64,000 nt of DNA, taken from contig JAQFVV010012490.1 of assembly GCA_028023455.1 (NCBI GenBank), positions 930,001 through 994,000 on the forward strand, given 5' to 3'. Under the pieces are notes generated by a model. The model was not told the DNA's origin. It ran no database searches and saw only the letters and a program-made list of their open reading frames with translations. Of the stretch, positions 24,160 through 35,880 are shown piece after piece. The stretch is from Epiperipatus broadwayi. Lineage: Eukaryota > Onychophora > Udeonychophora > Euonychophora > Peripatidae. How positions within the stretch are numbered: position 1 is the stretch's first letter; each line of letters begins with the position of its first letter. A program made the translations under genes and the position numbers.

Positions 24160-24680
24160 GGCTTAGATTTTTTGATTTAGCCTGATTAAATGATACAAAT
24201 TAGTGTATTGCCTTGATTTACTATTACAGTACCAGTAAACATATGTTCAATTGGGAAAATACAAAATTATTGGATGGAAAGGAAAAGGTACAAAGAAGAA
24301 AATTCAAAGAAATCACTCACATGATAATGGCAAATAACCCCATAAGTCAACCTAGTGCGACTACACCTAAAGTTTGAAAACCATCAATCAACTTTTATCT
24401 TAGGAAAAAGTGTAGAAATCAGCTGGAAACTCATAGATGAGTATAGGAAATTTCTACTGATTTTCCTTTGGCAGAATGGCTCATTTGATTATTACGTTAG
24501 TTTAAAATTCAAGAATCTAAGAGTTTAGGTTTGATTCCCATGTTAGTATTGTTATTGGTCAGGCCAGCAACACAAGAAGAAGAGAAGAGAATAATACCTC
24601 TTGAAACTTTGTGCGTAGACTAACTAACAGATGAATGTAATTGGAATATTTAAATAAAGTTTAAAGTTTTTTAAAGACAT
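24160..24680 (+). mobile_element. Penelope-like element family 2, 3' end
   Basis: The plus strand encodes SKHMFNWENTKLLDGKEK, then RRKFKEITHMIMANNPISQP and a stop at ~24380. This is the C-terminus after the GIY-YIG domain and is colinear with the copy at 18226-19130, which points the other way. The ~280-bp 3' region matches that copy through aatatttaaataaag. The element is 5'-truncated just before the frame shown. Confidence 0.72.
24468..24545 (+). other. tRNA-like block in the Penelope family 2 tail
   Basis: TTGGCAGAATGGCTCATTTG resembles a tRNA A box, and GGTTTGATTCCC ~55 nt later resembles a B box. The equivalent block lies at about 18360-18450 on the minus strand in the other copy. Either a pol III promoter module belongs to the element's 3' region, or a SINE shares that tail. 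Confidence 0.4.
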
Positions 24681-26165
24681 TTAATACTTAAAATATTAGA
24701 TGATGAAGATAGTCTAATATATAAATACAATTTGGTATTTGATATACAAACATTTATATCTCCATTATTTATAATTTATTTGTAAAATTGAACAAAGTTT
24801 AAATATAATGGACCATATAATAATATATATTACTATTTTATGTTGTCATATTTGTAATTTGATTTCAAATTAAGTCATTCAATTTTTCATTAGGTTTATG
24901 ATTTGTTTTTGTTTTTTGAGATAGACCTTTCATAATAAACTTTCCAGTATTGGTTTGATAAATGGATCCATTCTTAATTAAAAAGTAAAACAAGGATGGA
25001 AAAATATTCAAACTTTCATCACAAGGTAACATGCAAGCCTAATGAGTAATACCTTCTTTAGTATTTCTTTTTGAAAGATTATTAGAGAAACTTTTGCCCT
25101 GTAGTGAATAGGTTATTTAAAAACTGTTTTTTCTATATTTTGATACTGCATATGCATATAAACAATGAGGATTGCCAATTCCTCAACAAGCTTTGTGGTA
25201 AATGCTTAGTCAGAGCTAGCACTTAAAATATCTCCGTCAGGAAACCCCCCTCCCCACCCCTGACCATGGTTTCGTGCTTTGGCATGCCTCAGAGAGGTGC
25301 CAGGGTAGGTTCAGACACTAGATCTAAAAATACCAACCCAAAGCCAATCACTTATCTAAAAGTTATCTATTGAGTGGAAAATCTGAAAATTTCAGACACC
25401 TACATGTCTTCAAACCCAGCTATCCAACTCAAATAGCTATATGGGGCTGATAGATCTTCAGCCATACCACATATATTTTTATTTTGGCTAAGAAAGTTTT
25501 AATAAAAAATATTTGAAGTGTTATTACTTATTAAAATGTATATGCCTTAATATTTCAATTGTTTTTTTTGCATAACTTTTTTGTTCACTTATATTGTTCA
25601 CTTGTATTTCATCATCCTCATTGGAAACTATAGGCTCAATACCCATGCTTTTTTCACCAGCTCTTTTTCATTACATCTGTCTATTTCATAAATGATGAGC
25701 AAATGTAAATTAGCTTCACATCATTTTGTCCATATTGTATGGAAGCTTGCATAATTAAATTTTGGCTAGCTATTTTTGTTAATTGAAATTTGCCAATAAT
25801 TAAATTGTCATTTGTAAAACGATTAATTTTGATAATTTTTATGATTTGCAATCTGCCTCTTTTGTCTATAAAAACTTTTATTTAAGAAAAAAAATGATAT
25901 ATTGTGATTAAAATATTTTAATTAGACAAAATATCAAATGAAATTCTCAGAATATTATACTAAACACTTGGAAATAATTAAAAATTTCATTCCATCTCAA
26001 AGAATTTATAAAAAATTTGTTTTTTGACCTGAAAATGATTACTTCATTAAAAAAAATGTTAATTTTTAATAATTTAAGTGTAAATTCAAATTTATTTTGA
26101 TCTGTCATTGTCTTTATTATTAATAATATTTTTTATAAATATTTGATTTTATATTTTTTTATTAG
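24681..26165. other. no gene; upstream intron of the SPTLC2-like exon
   Basis: 25220-25460 is less AT-rich, with a GGTTCAGAC-like block and a reverse-complement counterpart (tcttcaaaccc). It is perhaps an old SINE. The end carries the T-rich tract and AG acceptor used by the exon at 26166. Confidence 0.5.
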
Positions 26166-26295
26166 TGCCTTTGGCAGAGAAATGTTAAAACGGCAGATAG
26201 GAGTAGTAGTTGTAGGTTTTCCAGCAACTCCCATTATAGAATCCAGAGTGCGCTTTTGTCTTTCAGCAGGGCATACAAAAGAAATGTTGGATAAG
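26166..26295 (+). CDS. SPTLC2: SPTLC2-like serine palmitoyltransferase subunit 2, penultimate exon
   Basis: A 130-nt exon bounded by a T-rich tract plus AG (26164-26165) and a GT donor (26296). It begins with the last base of a split codon and encodes 43 residues. Recognisable blocks are [20 protein letters not shown], then [20 protein letters not shown]. This is the highly conserved C-terminal part of the LCB2/SPTLC2 subunit, which with SPTLC1 condenses serine with palmitoyl-CoA at the ER membrane, the first step of sphingolipid synthesis. The pyridoxal-phosphate lysine lies in upstream exons not in view. Intron phases are 2 before and 0 after the exon. The family usually has Ala where Val occurs in ESRVRF. 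The symbol is by homology only; SPTLC3 is an equally valid paralogue name. Confidence 0.93.
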
Positions 26296-27237
26296 GTAAA
26301 AATATAGATAAACAGGATATTCCATAAGTACAGCATCAAAAGAAAATGTGAGATCATATTAACAGATATGTTGCCTTTTTTTTTTTTTAAATTGTAAACC
26401 TGATCATTTTTTTATCAAAAATAATTTTATCACTAAATACAATTTGACATTCCTAGCATGTTGCATTTTTCATTTACAAAATTCCATCTGTTGGTCAGAA
26501 TCATTTAAAATCACTTTATTTCTATGGAAAATGAAATTTATATAGATTCATTGGTTAGCCTTATGAATGCAATGGAATGAAACTCTGTTTCAGAGGCCAT
26601 AGTAGTTGTATCTCCTTAAAATCCATTTCACAATTTATTTTATATAAATGTTGTTTCTTTAAAATTAGAGTCAAATCTGCTAACACAACTCTTGTTATTA
26701 GTGGCTCACAATCTGGAATAAAATTTGATGAATTTTGTAACATGCTTTTTGATTTTCTCTAATTATTTGAAGTTATTCCTTCTTGCTTAGATATAGTTTG
26801 TAAAAATGTAAAAATATTACCTTGATGATTCTTGACTTATGGGACATCCATTATGTTAGTAGTATTAATTAATATTTGTTAAATGTTTTGAACAAGTTTG
26901 TTTTAAAATTATTTGCATAATTGAAATAAAGTAAAAAAAGTTGTTAAAGATATGTATGTCTGTAATTACATGAGTATATAATTATAAATATTATTATAAT
27001 TTCTGTACCTAGAACTATGGCATTAAAAACCATTTCACATAAATACTGCAATGGAATTGTACCCTTTAGATATTTATTATTATGTCTTATTACTTTAGAG
27101 GAATGATTATTTGCTCATCAATGACCAGCAGTCAACCTAAAATTTAAGCCTATTTTATCTTAGCCATGGATGATGATCAGTCTGAAACTTACATCAAGCA
27201 CAAATCTTAATGCAAACCCAGTCATATTTGCTGATCA
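26296..27237. other. SPTLC2-like intron, plain part
   Basis: Start of the 14.76-kb intron (26296-41056, GT..AG). No feature before the Penelope insertion. Confidence 0.7.
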
Positions 27238-27575
27238 TAATTCACTCCATTATAGAAATAAAATAAACAAACTCCTTTTTAAAACTTGCTTTTTATATGA
27301 CTATAATGATGATAAAGAAATCCAATGTTTCGACTATTTCATATAGTCTTTTTCAAGGTACACTAAAATAAAATATATATAATAATAAATATCACATATT
27401 CCAAAAAAATTTAAAAAAATTAAAAAAATTTTTAATTAAAAATTACAAAATATATTCATAACCAAAAATTTACCTTATCTCCACTCCCCTTCTTTTTTTT
27501 TTACAAACAATCACAACTCAAACACAAACATTTTATTTTATTTTTTGTAAAAAAAAAAAAAAATCTATATATATC

Positions 27576-29192
27576 CTTTAAAACAGTGATCTTCAACCAC
27601 CGGTCTGCGGACTGGCACCGGGCCACAGAAGTTTTCTGCTGGTCCATGGGCACCCGGTGCCGGTCCACACTAGACTGGCAAGAAAGTTTGTAATAACAAA
27701 ATAATATTTTAATTAATATAAACAATTTTTATTTTTTCATCGCATTTTTACCTGATTAAAAAAAAAGAAACAGAACAAAATCTAATCAATCATACATAAA
27801 TTAATTTATTTTTCTATTTATCACAGATGTTTATGGGGGGGGGGGTAGAATTAAATTTTTTATTATTTTTCTAAAAAAATTCAAAATTAAAAAAAAATTT
27901 TTTTTATTATACAACTCCGGTTGTCTTTTGATAGCCAATCACGGCTGCTTGTCGGCGTTGTTTATGTGTTAAAACAATAAAATGTAACGTGACTTTTTTT
28001 GATCTCTTAAATTTTTTTTATTCCCTCTTTTAATATTTCATTTTTAGTGGGGTTTTTTTTTTTGGCTATACGGCAATTTTTTTTTGGCTTTAACTTTTAT
28101 TTTTGAAATCAATTTTTATCACCTTTTTTTAAAAAAGAAAACAAACAAAAAATTTCTGTCTCTAACTTTTACAAAGTATTTCTCAATCCCCCCCTCCTCC
28201 CAAATTAAAATAAGATCAAAACTTTTGACTTTTTCAAGTTTCATTTTCTTTTTCTTTTTGGTTTAAAAATACGCCCACTTTTCTTTAGCATATAAGGTGA
28301 TATTTTTTTTGGGCTTTATTTGTATACTGCTAAAATGCTAAAACTTATTTTTAAAACTAATTTCTGTTACCTTTTTTTTAAAATAAAAACAAACAAAAAA
28401 TAACTTTGGTCTGTATCTTTTTTTCAGTGAAGACAAAGTATTTCTCAATCCACTCCCCCCCCCCCCCCAAAAAAAAATTAAAATAAGATCAAAACTTTTG
28501 ATTTTTTCAACTTCGTTGCCTTTTTTTTTTTTAAAAGACGGCGACTATACAGCGATTTTTTTTTCCGCTTTATTTTTATTACGCGATGTCTATTTTATCA
28601 TTTTTTAAAAAAACTTTTCCTATTAATTACATTTTTTGATCCTTTCAACACACCAGCACAAAAAAAAAATTACAATAATATCAAAACTTCAGACTTTTAC
28701 ATGTTTCATTTTATTTTTTCAGATTTAAAATACGGCGACTTTTTTTTTTGCTGTACAGTGATTTTAATTATGCGATTTCTATTTGCCCTTACTTCTATCA
28801 AAAGACAACCTCCATATATATATAACTTCATCTTGTGTATTTAACGTTAAATACAGATATTACATTTATCATAATCATTGTCATGTAATTACACTAGCTG
28901 TGATATTTCCCAACATTCAGGTGAATAACATTTTATTCTTGCATGTTTTACCAATGAAATAATAAACGTAGAAATGCAAGCACATTAATGAGAACGATTG
29001 TTATTGTATTTTTTTGTAGCAGTATGACTGCGCAACTCGAGAAAGAATGTTCAGTATGTGAAGGTAAGCATCACCATAAGCAGGTTACATCTTTAAGAAA
29101 ATTTATCTGTAAACTTCTGCCGGTCCACGAAATCTTATTCTTATTTTTGCCAGTCCGCATGTGTGAAAAGTTTGAATACCACTGCTTTAAAA
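27576..29192. mobile_element. non-autonomous hAT transposon, family A (1.6 kb)
   Basis: Element 27584-29184 has terminal inverted repeats CAGTGATCTTCAAC / gaataccactg and an 8-bp duplication ctttaaaa at 27576-27583 and 29185-29192. It interrupts the 3' region of the left Penelope arm; the right arm has the uninterrupted site at 32101-32108. It has no transposase ORF. The interior contains about three diverged tandem copies of a ~230-bp T-rich block (28060-28735). A 464-bp relative lies at 46292-46755. Confidence 0.9.
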
Positions 29193-29210
29193 CATTTAAT
29201 TAAAAACCTA

Positions 29211-30698
29211 TTATTTTATTTTCTCTTTTTCCATTAACATCCTATTTAATTCTGGTTTTATTTCATTAATGTACATACCTGCCTTTATCATCCTTTCATT
29301 GTATGACTTAATACATTCCAAAGGCTTTATTTCAAAATCCCCATGCTTAAATTTATTCATGTGAATGTAAACAGCAGAATTTTTATCACCTAAATGCTGT
29401 TTTAATCTAGTTTTTAATTTATTCTTACTAGTCCCAACATATGCCATTTCTACATTCTTTCTAAAACAATTCAAACATTTTATCAAACTGAATTCATAAT
29501 GTCTAACTTATTATAGTCCCCATTATTATTCATTAAAAAATTTAAACTTGCTTTCTTTTTAAAAACTGGACAAATTGAAACATTATATTTCCTATTAATC
29601 ATTTTAACTAATTTCTTAACTTTAATAAATAAATCTTTAGATATATTAAAACCAACATAAATAACCTTTTCTCTATTCCTATCTAATCCCATTCTATTTC
29701 TTATTTTATTTATATTTTTATCAGAAAATAAATGTTCTATTACACCCCTAGGATAATCATTCATAAAACATTCATTCCTAATAATATCAACCTCATTCTC
29801 AAACAAATTACTATTTGAACATAACTTAATTGCCCTAATAATTTTATTATTAACAATATTAATTTTACTATGATTATCATTATCTGAAAACTAATTATTT
29901 GATAATCTAAAAAATGTTTGTTTTTTAAAAACACAGCTGTTTCTATAATAACACTACCATTCCTATCAATTGTTTTTTTTTTTTCATGTGTCATAGCATC
30001 GGCCAGGAAGCGAACCTGCTAACCCAGGACAACTGCTTGTAAGGCAGCCATGCTGACCTCTCAACCACCAATGCTTGACTCCTATCAATTGTTTTAAAAT
30101 TTTTAACATCCATATATTCAATAACATTAATATATTCTTTTTCCATAGTAAACTTTATTTTTTCAACTCTACCATTAATATAATTCAAAAAATTATCTGC
30201 ATTTCTTTTATTACCATTGAAAACCATAAAATAGTCATCAACATATCTAACATAAAAAATTGGTTTATTCCTACTATTATTAAAAAATTGCTCTTCAAAC
30301 TTATACATATATATTCTTGCCAAAAAAACACTTAGACTATTACCCATATTTAAATCTTCTTTTTGCTTATAAAATCCATCCCCATATTTAAAAATAAGGT
30401 TCCTACAACAAAACACTAATATATCATATAAAAGAAAACCCTCAATTTTTAATTTTACCCCTTTATCTTTATTATATAAATCCATAAAACAACAAATAGC
30501 AACCTCCGGATCAATATTAGTATACATACTAACTATATCTAACTTTACATAAACCAAATTTTTAAAAACCTTACCTTCTAAAAAAAACTTTTAATTTACT
30601 AATAAACTGTATAGAATTACTAACACAATTTTTTTCAAATAATGTAATATATTTTTTAAAAATATTATTATACACCCACTTCGAAATTTTCTCGTAAT
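29211..30698 (-). pseudogene. Penelope-like reverse transcriptase/GIY-YIG protein, left arm
   Basis: From 30698 leftward: a polymerase fragment with VYVKLDIVSMYTNID (motif A of Penelope-like RTs), NMGNSLSVFLARIYMYKFEE (motif B) and YVRYVDDYFMVF (intact YVDD). A SINE at 29977-30079 then cuts the frame. Beyond it, after frameshifts, come CPVFKKKASLNFLMNNNGDY and the GIY-YIG region (MAYVGTSKNKLKTRLKQHL), ending KPELNRMLMEKEKIK at 29211. Penelope-like enzymes use the GIY-YIG endonuclease with the telomerase-like RT for target-primed integration. The N-terminus is missing because of the truncation at the dimer centre. Confidence 0.88.
29977..30079 (-). mobile_element. ~100-bp tRNA-derived SINE, copy 2
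   Basis: Same head, TATGACACATG tail and A-run as 12917-13018, read on the minus strand; the anticodon-loop sequence is CTTACAA. A 16-nt target duplication, tcctatcaattgtttt, lies at 29961-29976 and 30080-30095. The right Penelope arm has the empty site at 31315-31330. This is direct evidence of retroposition by a LINE-type mechanism. Confidence 0.92.
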
Positions 30699-30726
30699 GA
30701 GTATTAAACTAATATTTATTACGAGA

Positions 30727-32082
30727 AAATTTTAAAGTGGGTATATAATAATATTTTTTAAAAATGTATTACATTATTTGAAAGAAATTGTGTTAGTAAT
30801 TCTTTACAGTTTATTAGTAAATTAAAAGTTTTTTTTAGAAGGTAAGGTTTTTAAAAATTTGGTTTATGTAAAGTTAGATATAGTTAGTATGTATACTAAT
30901 ATTGATCCGGAGGTTGCTATTTGTTGTTTTATGGATTTATATAATAAAGATAAAGGGGTAAAATTAAAAATTGAGGGTTTTCTTTTATATGATATATTAG
31001 TGATTTGTTGTAGGAACCTTATTTTTAAATATGGGGATGGATTTTATAAGCAAAAAGAGAGTTTAAGTATGAGTAATAGTCTAAGTGGTTTTTTGGCAGG
31101 AATATATATGTATAATTTTAAAAAAGCAATTTTTTAATAATAGTAGGAATAAACCAATTTTAGATATGTTGATGACTATTTTATGGTTTTCAATGGTAAT
31201 AAAAGAAATGCAGATAATTTTTTGAATTATATTAATGGTAGAGTTGAAAAAATAAAGTTTACTGTGGAAAAAGAATATATTAATGTTATTGAATATATGG
31301 ATGATAGAATTTTTGAAACAATTGATAGGAATGGTAGTGTTATTATAGAAACATCTGCGTTTAGAAAACCAACATTTTTTGGATTATCAAATAATTGGTT
31401 TTCAGATATTGATAATCATAGTAAAATTAATATTGTTAATAATAAAATTATTAGGACAATTAAGTTATGTTCAAATAGTAATTTGTTTGAGAATGAGGTT
31501 GATATTATTAGGAATGAATGTTTTATGAATGATTATCCTAGGGGTGTAATAGAACATTTATTTTCTGATAAAAATATAAATAAAATAAGAAATAGAATGG
31601 GAGTAGATAGGAATAGAGAAAATGTCATTTATGTTGGTTTTAATATATCTAAAGATTTATTTATTAAAGTTAAGAAATTAGTTATAATGATTAATAGGAA
31701 ATATAATGTTTCAATTTGTCCAGTTTATAAAAAGAAAGCAAGTTTAAATTTTTTAATTAATAATAATGGGGACTATAATAGGTTAGACATTATGAATTCA
31801 GTTTATTTGATAAAATGTTTGAATTGTTTTAGAAAGAATGTAGAAATGACATATGTTGGGACTAGTAAGAATAAATTAAAAACTAGATTAAAACAGCATT
31901 TAGGTGATAAAAATTCTGCTGTTTACATTCACATGAATAAATTTAAGCATGGGGATTTTGAAATAAAGCCTTTGGAATGTATTAAGTCATACAATGAAAG
32001 GATGATAAAGGAAGGTATGTACATTAATGAAATAAAACCAGAATTAAATAGGATGTTAATGGAAAAAGAGAAAAGAAAATAA
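30727..32082 (+). pseudogene. Penelope-like reverse transcriptase/GIY-YIG protein, right arm
   Basis: The same protein as the left arm. RT motif A (KLDIVSMYTNID) lies at ~30880 and motif B appears as SMSNSLSGFLAGIYMY. A deletion near 31160 then removes the codons just before YVDD and shifts the frame. The second part (31183-32082, 299 codons) is open to the stop. It contains NVIEYMDDRIFETIDRNGS, CPVYKKKASLNFLINNNGDY and a GIY-YIG domain starting VYLIKCLNCFRKNVEM, then TYVGTSKNKLKTRLKQH. Because it lacks the hAT and SINE, it gives the ancestral sequence at both insertion points. Not functional. Confidence 0.88.
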
Positions 32083-32307
32083 TAGGTTTTTAATTAAATG
32101 TTTTAAAGGATATATATAGATTTTTTTTTTTTACAAAAAATAAAATAAAATGTTTGTGTTTGGGTTGTGATTGTAATAAAAAAAGGGGAGTGGGAGATAA
32201 GGTAAATTTTTGGTTATGAATATATTTTGTAATTTTTAATTTAATATTTTTTTATTTTTTTTGGAATATGTGATATTTATTATTATATATATTTTATTTT
32301 AGTGTAC

Positions 32308-32338
32308 CTTGAAAAAGACTATATGAAATAGTCGAAAC
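32308..32338 (+). other. hammerhead-like core remnant at the Penelope 3' end
   Basis: CTTGAAAAA, then a GACTAT/ATAGTC stem with a 5-nt loop, then GAAAC. It has the layout of hammerhead ribozymes known in Penelope-like elements, but the CUGANGA box is degenerate. The left arm has the same structure at 27326-27357 (minus strand). Confidence 0.4.
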
Positions 32339-32486
32339 GTTGGATTTCTTTATCATCATTATAGTCATATAAAAAGCAAGTTTTAAAAAGAAGTTCATTT
32401 GTTTTATTTCTATATTGGATATTTATGAACTATTTTGGAAAGAAGAACTGTGTGATTGATATATTAAATTATTTAATTCACTCCAT

Positions 32487-33365
32487 GTATATAATAGTTA
32501 GGTGCTTAAATTAGCCATATCAGAAATTCTCGATCAAAATATATTCTACTCTAGATAATAAAATAAAAATACTTGTCTGTCAGATGAGAAATGATGCTTT
32601 TAATAATAATTTATTTACAACAATTAAAATATATATATGTATATCTAAAACAGTTTAACTTCTTTTATATTTACATATGTACATCATCAATAAAATTAAA
32701 TATATACTACAAAAAAATTGTGTAGCATGGATCTGAGAAATCAATCAAATGTATAATAACTAAACTCTTTTGCTGAAATCTTTAATTTCTCCCCCAAACT
32801 TGGCTAACAATAATAATTTATAAATCTCATAAAATTTAAAACTAATGTTTTCAATTTTTTTTCATATCACATGCAAATTTTCTCTTATAATACTAAAAAA
32901 AAATAACATTAATTTTAATTTAAAGGAAAATGAGTCTTTTGCAAACTAAGTTACATTTGATGATAGTAAATTATTATTTATTTATAATGGAGTCATTTAA
33001 AAACAATCTTAATGAAATTTTGTTTTGTTTATTTCTTGAACTCAACAAGTGCAAAATGCTTTTTTTTCTTCCACCTTTAAAATATTGAATGTTATCTTAA
33101 GGTTAAGATCTCCAGAGATTATTTAAGTATTACTATGGTTTTACGTGTAAATGGTAAACCTAGCACATTTTTCACATAATAATAATTATCTTTTTAATCA
33201 TGCTTAGATAAATGCTTAATATATATCTTCTCTGATAAATTCCTCTTATAATCCATGGTTTACATCTTTGATTTGTTTTATTTTTTAAAAATAAATATTG
33301 TATTTTGATACAGCAACACAAATAAATCTGACAATGATATATATATAATTAGGCATTCATTTTTA
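32487..33365. other. no recognisable feature (intron)
   Basis: AT-rich intron sequence between insertions. Confidence 0.6.
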
Positions 33366-34566
33366 GTATTTAAGCATCATACAGATGAGGAAATAGAAAA
33401 ATTTTTGGCAAAGTTATATACCAAATGTCTAAAAGATAAAGATGTATCAAATGATTGGAAGACTGCATTATTAATATTTAAAACAGGTGACAAAATATTA
33501 AAAATTACAGACCTATCAGTTTTGTACAAAAAATTTTACCAAGATAATTACCACTTGTCTACAGAAAACTTTGGATTTCAACCAACCAAAACAACAAACT
33601 GGATTTAAAAGTGGTTTTAGGATATTGTCATATTCTAAAGAATATTTATAAAAATGCAACACAACAATTAGATTATGTAATGTCACTAGAAAGGTTAACA
33701 TTGATAAGGATGTAGTAAGACCGGGTGGACTCCATATCTCCAAAACCTCTACATTAGTGCTGCAAGTAAGTATTTTGTGGCTTAAAATGGGAAGTTAAAG
33801 AGAAAAAAATAAATGGAAATTATTTAAGTCCTTTAGATTTTGCAGATGATGTAGTTGTTTTTACAAATAATGCTTCAAAGCTTGTGTTGCAAGAGTTGGC
33901 AGATGAAAGTAAGAAAGTAGGATTAAAGTAAATGTTAAAAAGGCTAAAGGAATGTTCAATGGATTTTCTCAAAGTAAGAAAATAATTAACAACTATAAAT
34001 ACCTTAAGCAGATTACTACAGATGAAAACATAATGGATGAAATTAATCATAGAATTAAACTTGGTTGGAGTGCTTTTGGTAGAAATAATTTAATATTAAA
34101 AGGAAATATCCTATGTGTTTGAAAAGGAAAGTTTTTAATAAATGTGTTTTACCGGTTCTTACTTATGAATCTGAGGCTTGGCCACTTAACAGAAGAGCAG
34201 TACAGAGACTTCAGACCACTCAAAGCAGTATGGAGAAGTGCATGTTAGGAGTAACCAGAAGAGATCAAAAACAAATATATGGGTACAAGAACAAACACAT
34301 ATTATTGACATTATTGATAGAATTAAGAAACTAAAGTGAAGTTGGGTTGGTCATATTGCTAGAAGAGATGATAATAGATGGACAATTGAAATCTTAAACT
34401 GAATTCCAAGAGAATGTAAAAGAGCTCACATATGAGATGGAGGGATGAAATAAGGAAATATGCAGGGGTGATATGGAGAAGAGAGGCTAGAGATTGGAGA
34501 AAATGGATTGAACTTGGAGAGACTTTACCCTACAATGGATTGATAATCATTGATAATGATGATGAA
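33366..34566 (+). mobile_element. RTE LINE copy 2, 5'-truncated and internally deleted
   Basis: Begins in the polymerase domain (LAKLYTKCLKDKDVSNDWK). It then drops about 170 bp relative to copy 1 between the GFKSGF motif and ILKNIYKNAT, and continues through the LDFADDVVVFTN active site near 33835-33870. The full C-terminus follows (VLPVLTYESEAWPLNRRAVQ, then MEKCMLGVTRRDQKQ). It ends with the tail ttgataatcattgataatgatgatga. Frameshifts throughout; a pseudo-element within the SPTLC2-like intron. Confidence 0.87.
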
Positions 34567-35684
34567 AGCATCAAAAAAGCTACATTCTCGGACAAATAAG
34601 ATCATCAGCCAACTGGATCTTTACTTGATCATGATAAATAAATATCAATCCAATTGATTAAAAATCATCTTCACAACTGTTAAATTTATGAGCTACAACA
34701 AATTGGTCAACATCAAAAACAACTATGGCTGATTAGATTTTTTTTTTTTGTTAGGTTAGCATCATGCCATTTCTATAACAAAACACCTTTATAAAATACT
34801 CCCCCATTCTGCGTTCACTTTATATTTTTTTGTTAACATTTAATATCAGAAAAAATAATTAATTTTATTTTCAAATCATATTTTTTAAACAAAGAAACAA
34901 AACTTCTCATTACTTGCAAATTTTTTTAAAAATTTGTTATCTCATTATGATTTCCCTTTAAAAAAAAAACTAAATTATTCAAAGTTTAAAAAGAACATAA
35001 TCCTTTTTTATTTATGTATGATCCACTACTGAGAATATATTTGCTCCTTCTTTGGAATAAAATAGAATGATTCAGCATTAGACATCAATCAATTTTATCT
35101 CAACTCTTAAATTTTCTTTATAACTTATAATAATGTCAAGCTCAGCCACACTTCTTTTAAAAGGGGAGTTACAAGCTGGTATTCATATAAATTTTAAAAC
35201 CGCTTTGTTATAAGTTTTTTTTTTTTTTTCATACTCGATAATATTTAGATTTTTCTGTGAAGTTGTAATTATATTTTAGACTTTGAGTTAGTCATTTGAC
35301 TTCATCATCCATTCACTATTCTGGAATAGATAAAGAAATTCATCACCATCATTGAACACACTATGCAGCATGTACACCAAGAGGACTACACCATTTAAGC
35401 ACAATATGCAATCTACTACTCCATAATAATAATCTTCACAATTGAAGTTGCTCTATTCAGAGTTTTAGATGAAGTTGTTCACAACACAGGACTATTTTAG
35501 TTATATATGAAATAAAAGCACAATTATGCCTTGCTTGCTTAGAGGCTAATAAATATACATTATCAGAATTAGATCTGGCTCATTTTTGGAACTTAGAAGC
35601 TTCCAAATATAAATATAACTGAAATACAGGCTTATTATATACCTGTATCTATATATGTAATATATAGGATATATGAGCATAGAC
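34567..35684. other. no recognisable feature (intron)
   Basis: AT-rich, no coding or repeat evidence. Confidence 0.55.
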
Positions 35685-35880
35685 TCACACTATCCACCAC
35701 TCTCCACTCTATCTCATAACACTGATACACTTGAACACATACATATAATATGTGTGGGTGCAGTGCTGAGATAAAAAAACTCCATAGACTATTATGAAAA
35801 CATTGCATCCTCAAAATAATAATAAACTTTCCATCCATCATTAGCATTGAAAGCAAAACAATCTTGACAAACTTTCTCAT
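35685..35880. repeat. fragment of the 14.3-kb foldback family
   Basis: ctccactctatctca followed by aacactgatacact resembles 14445-14480, and ccatccatcattagcattgaaa resembles 63700-63720. Only one diverged arm is recognisable. Confidence 0.5.

Larger units (their letters stand above)
27238..32486. mobile_element. head-to-head inverted dimer of a Penelope-like element, with 13-nt TSD
   Basis: The 13-nt sequence taattcactccat is present at 27238-27250 and 32474-32486. Between them two copies of one Penelope-like element face away from a central spacer near 30699-30717 (ctcgtaat .. attacgag). The left arm runs 27251-30698 on the minus strand and the right arm 30718-32414 on the plus strand. Each arm begins inside the reverse transcriptase, so both are 5'-truncated at the same place, and both run to the same 3' end. 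The right side alone has a further 59-bp tail (32415-32473). The left arm is lengthened by a hAT and a SINE that are absent from the right arm. The whole unit sits inside the SPTLC2-like intron. One target duplication around the pair indicates that the dimer inserted as a unit. Confidence 0.88.
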
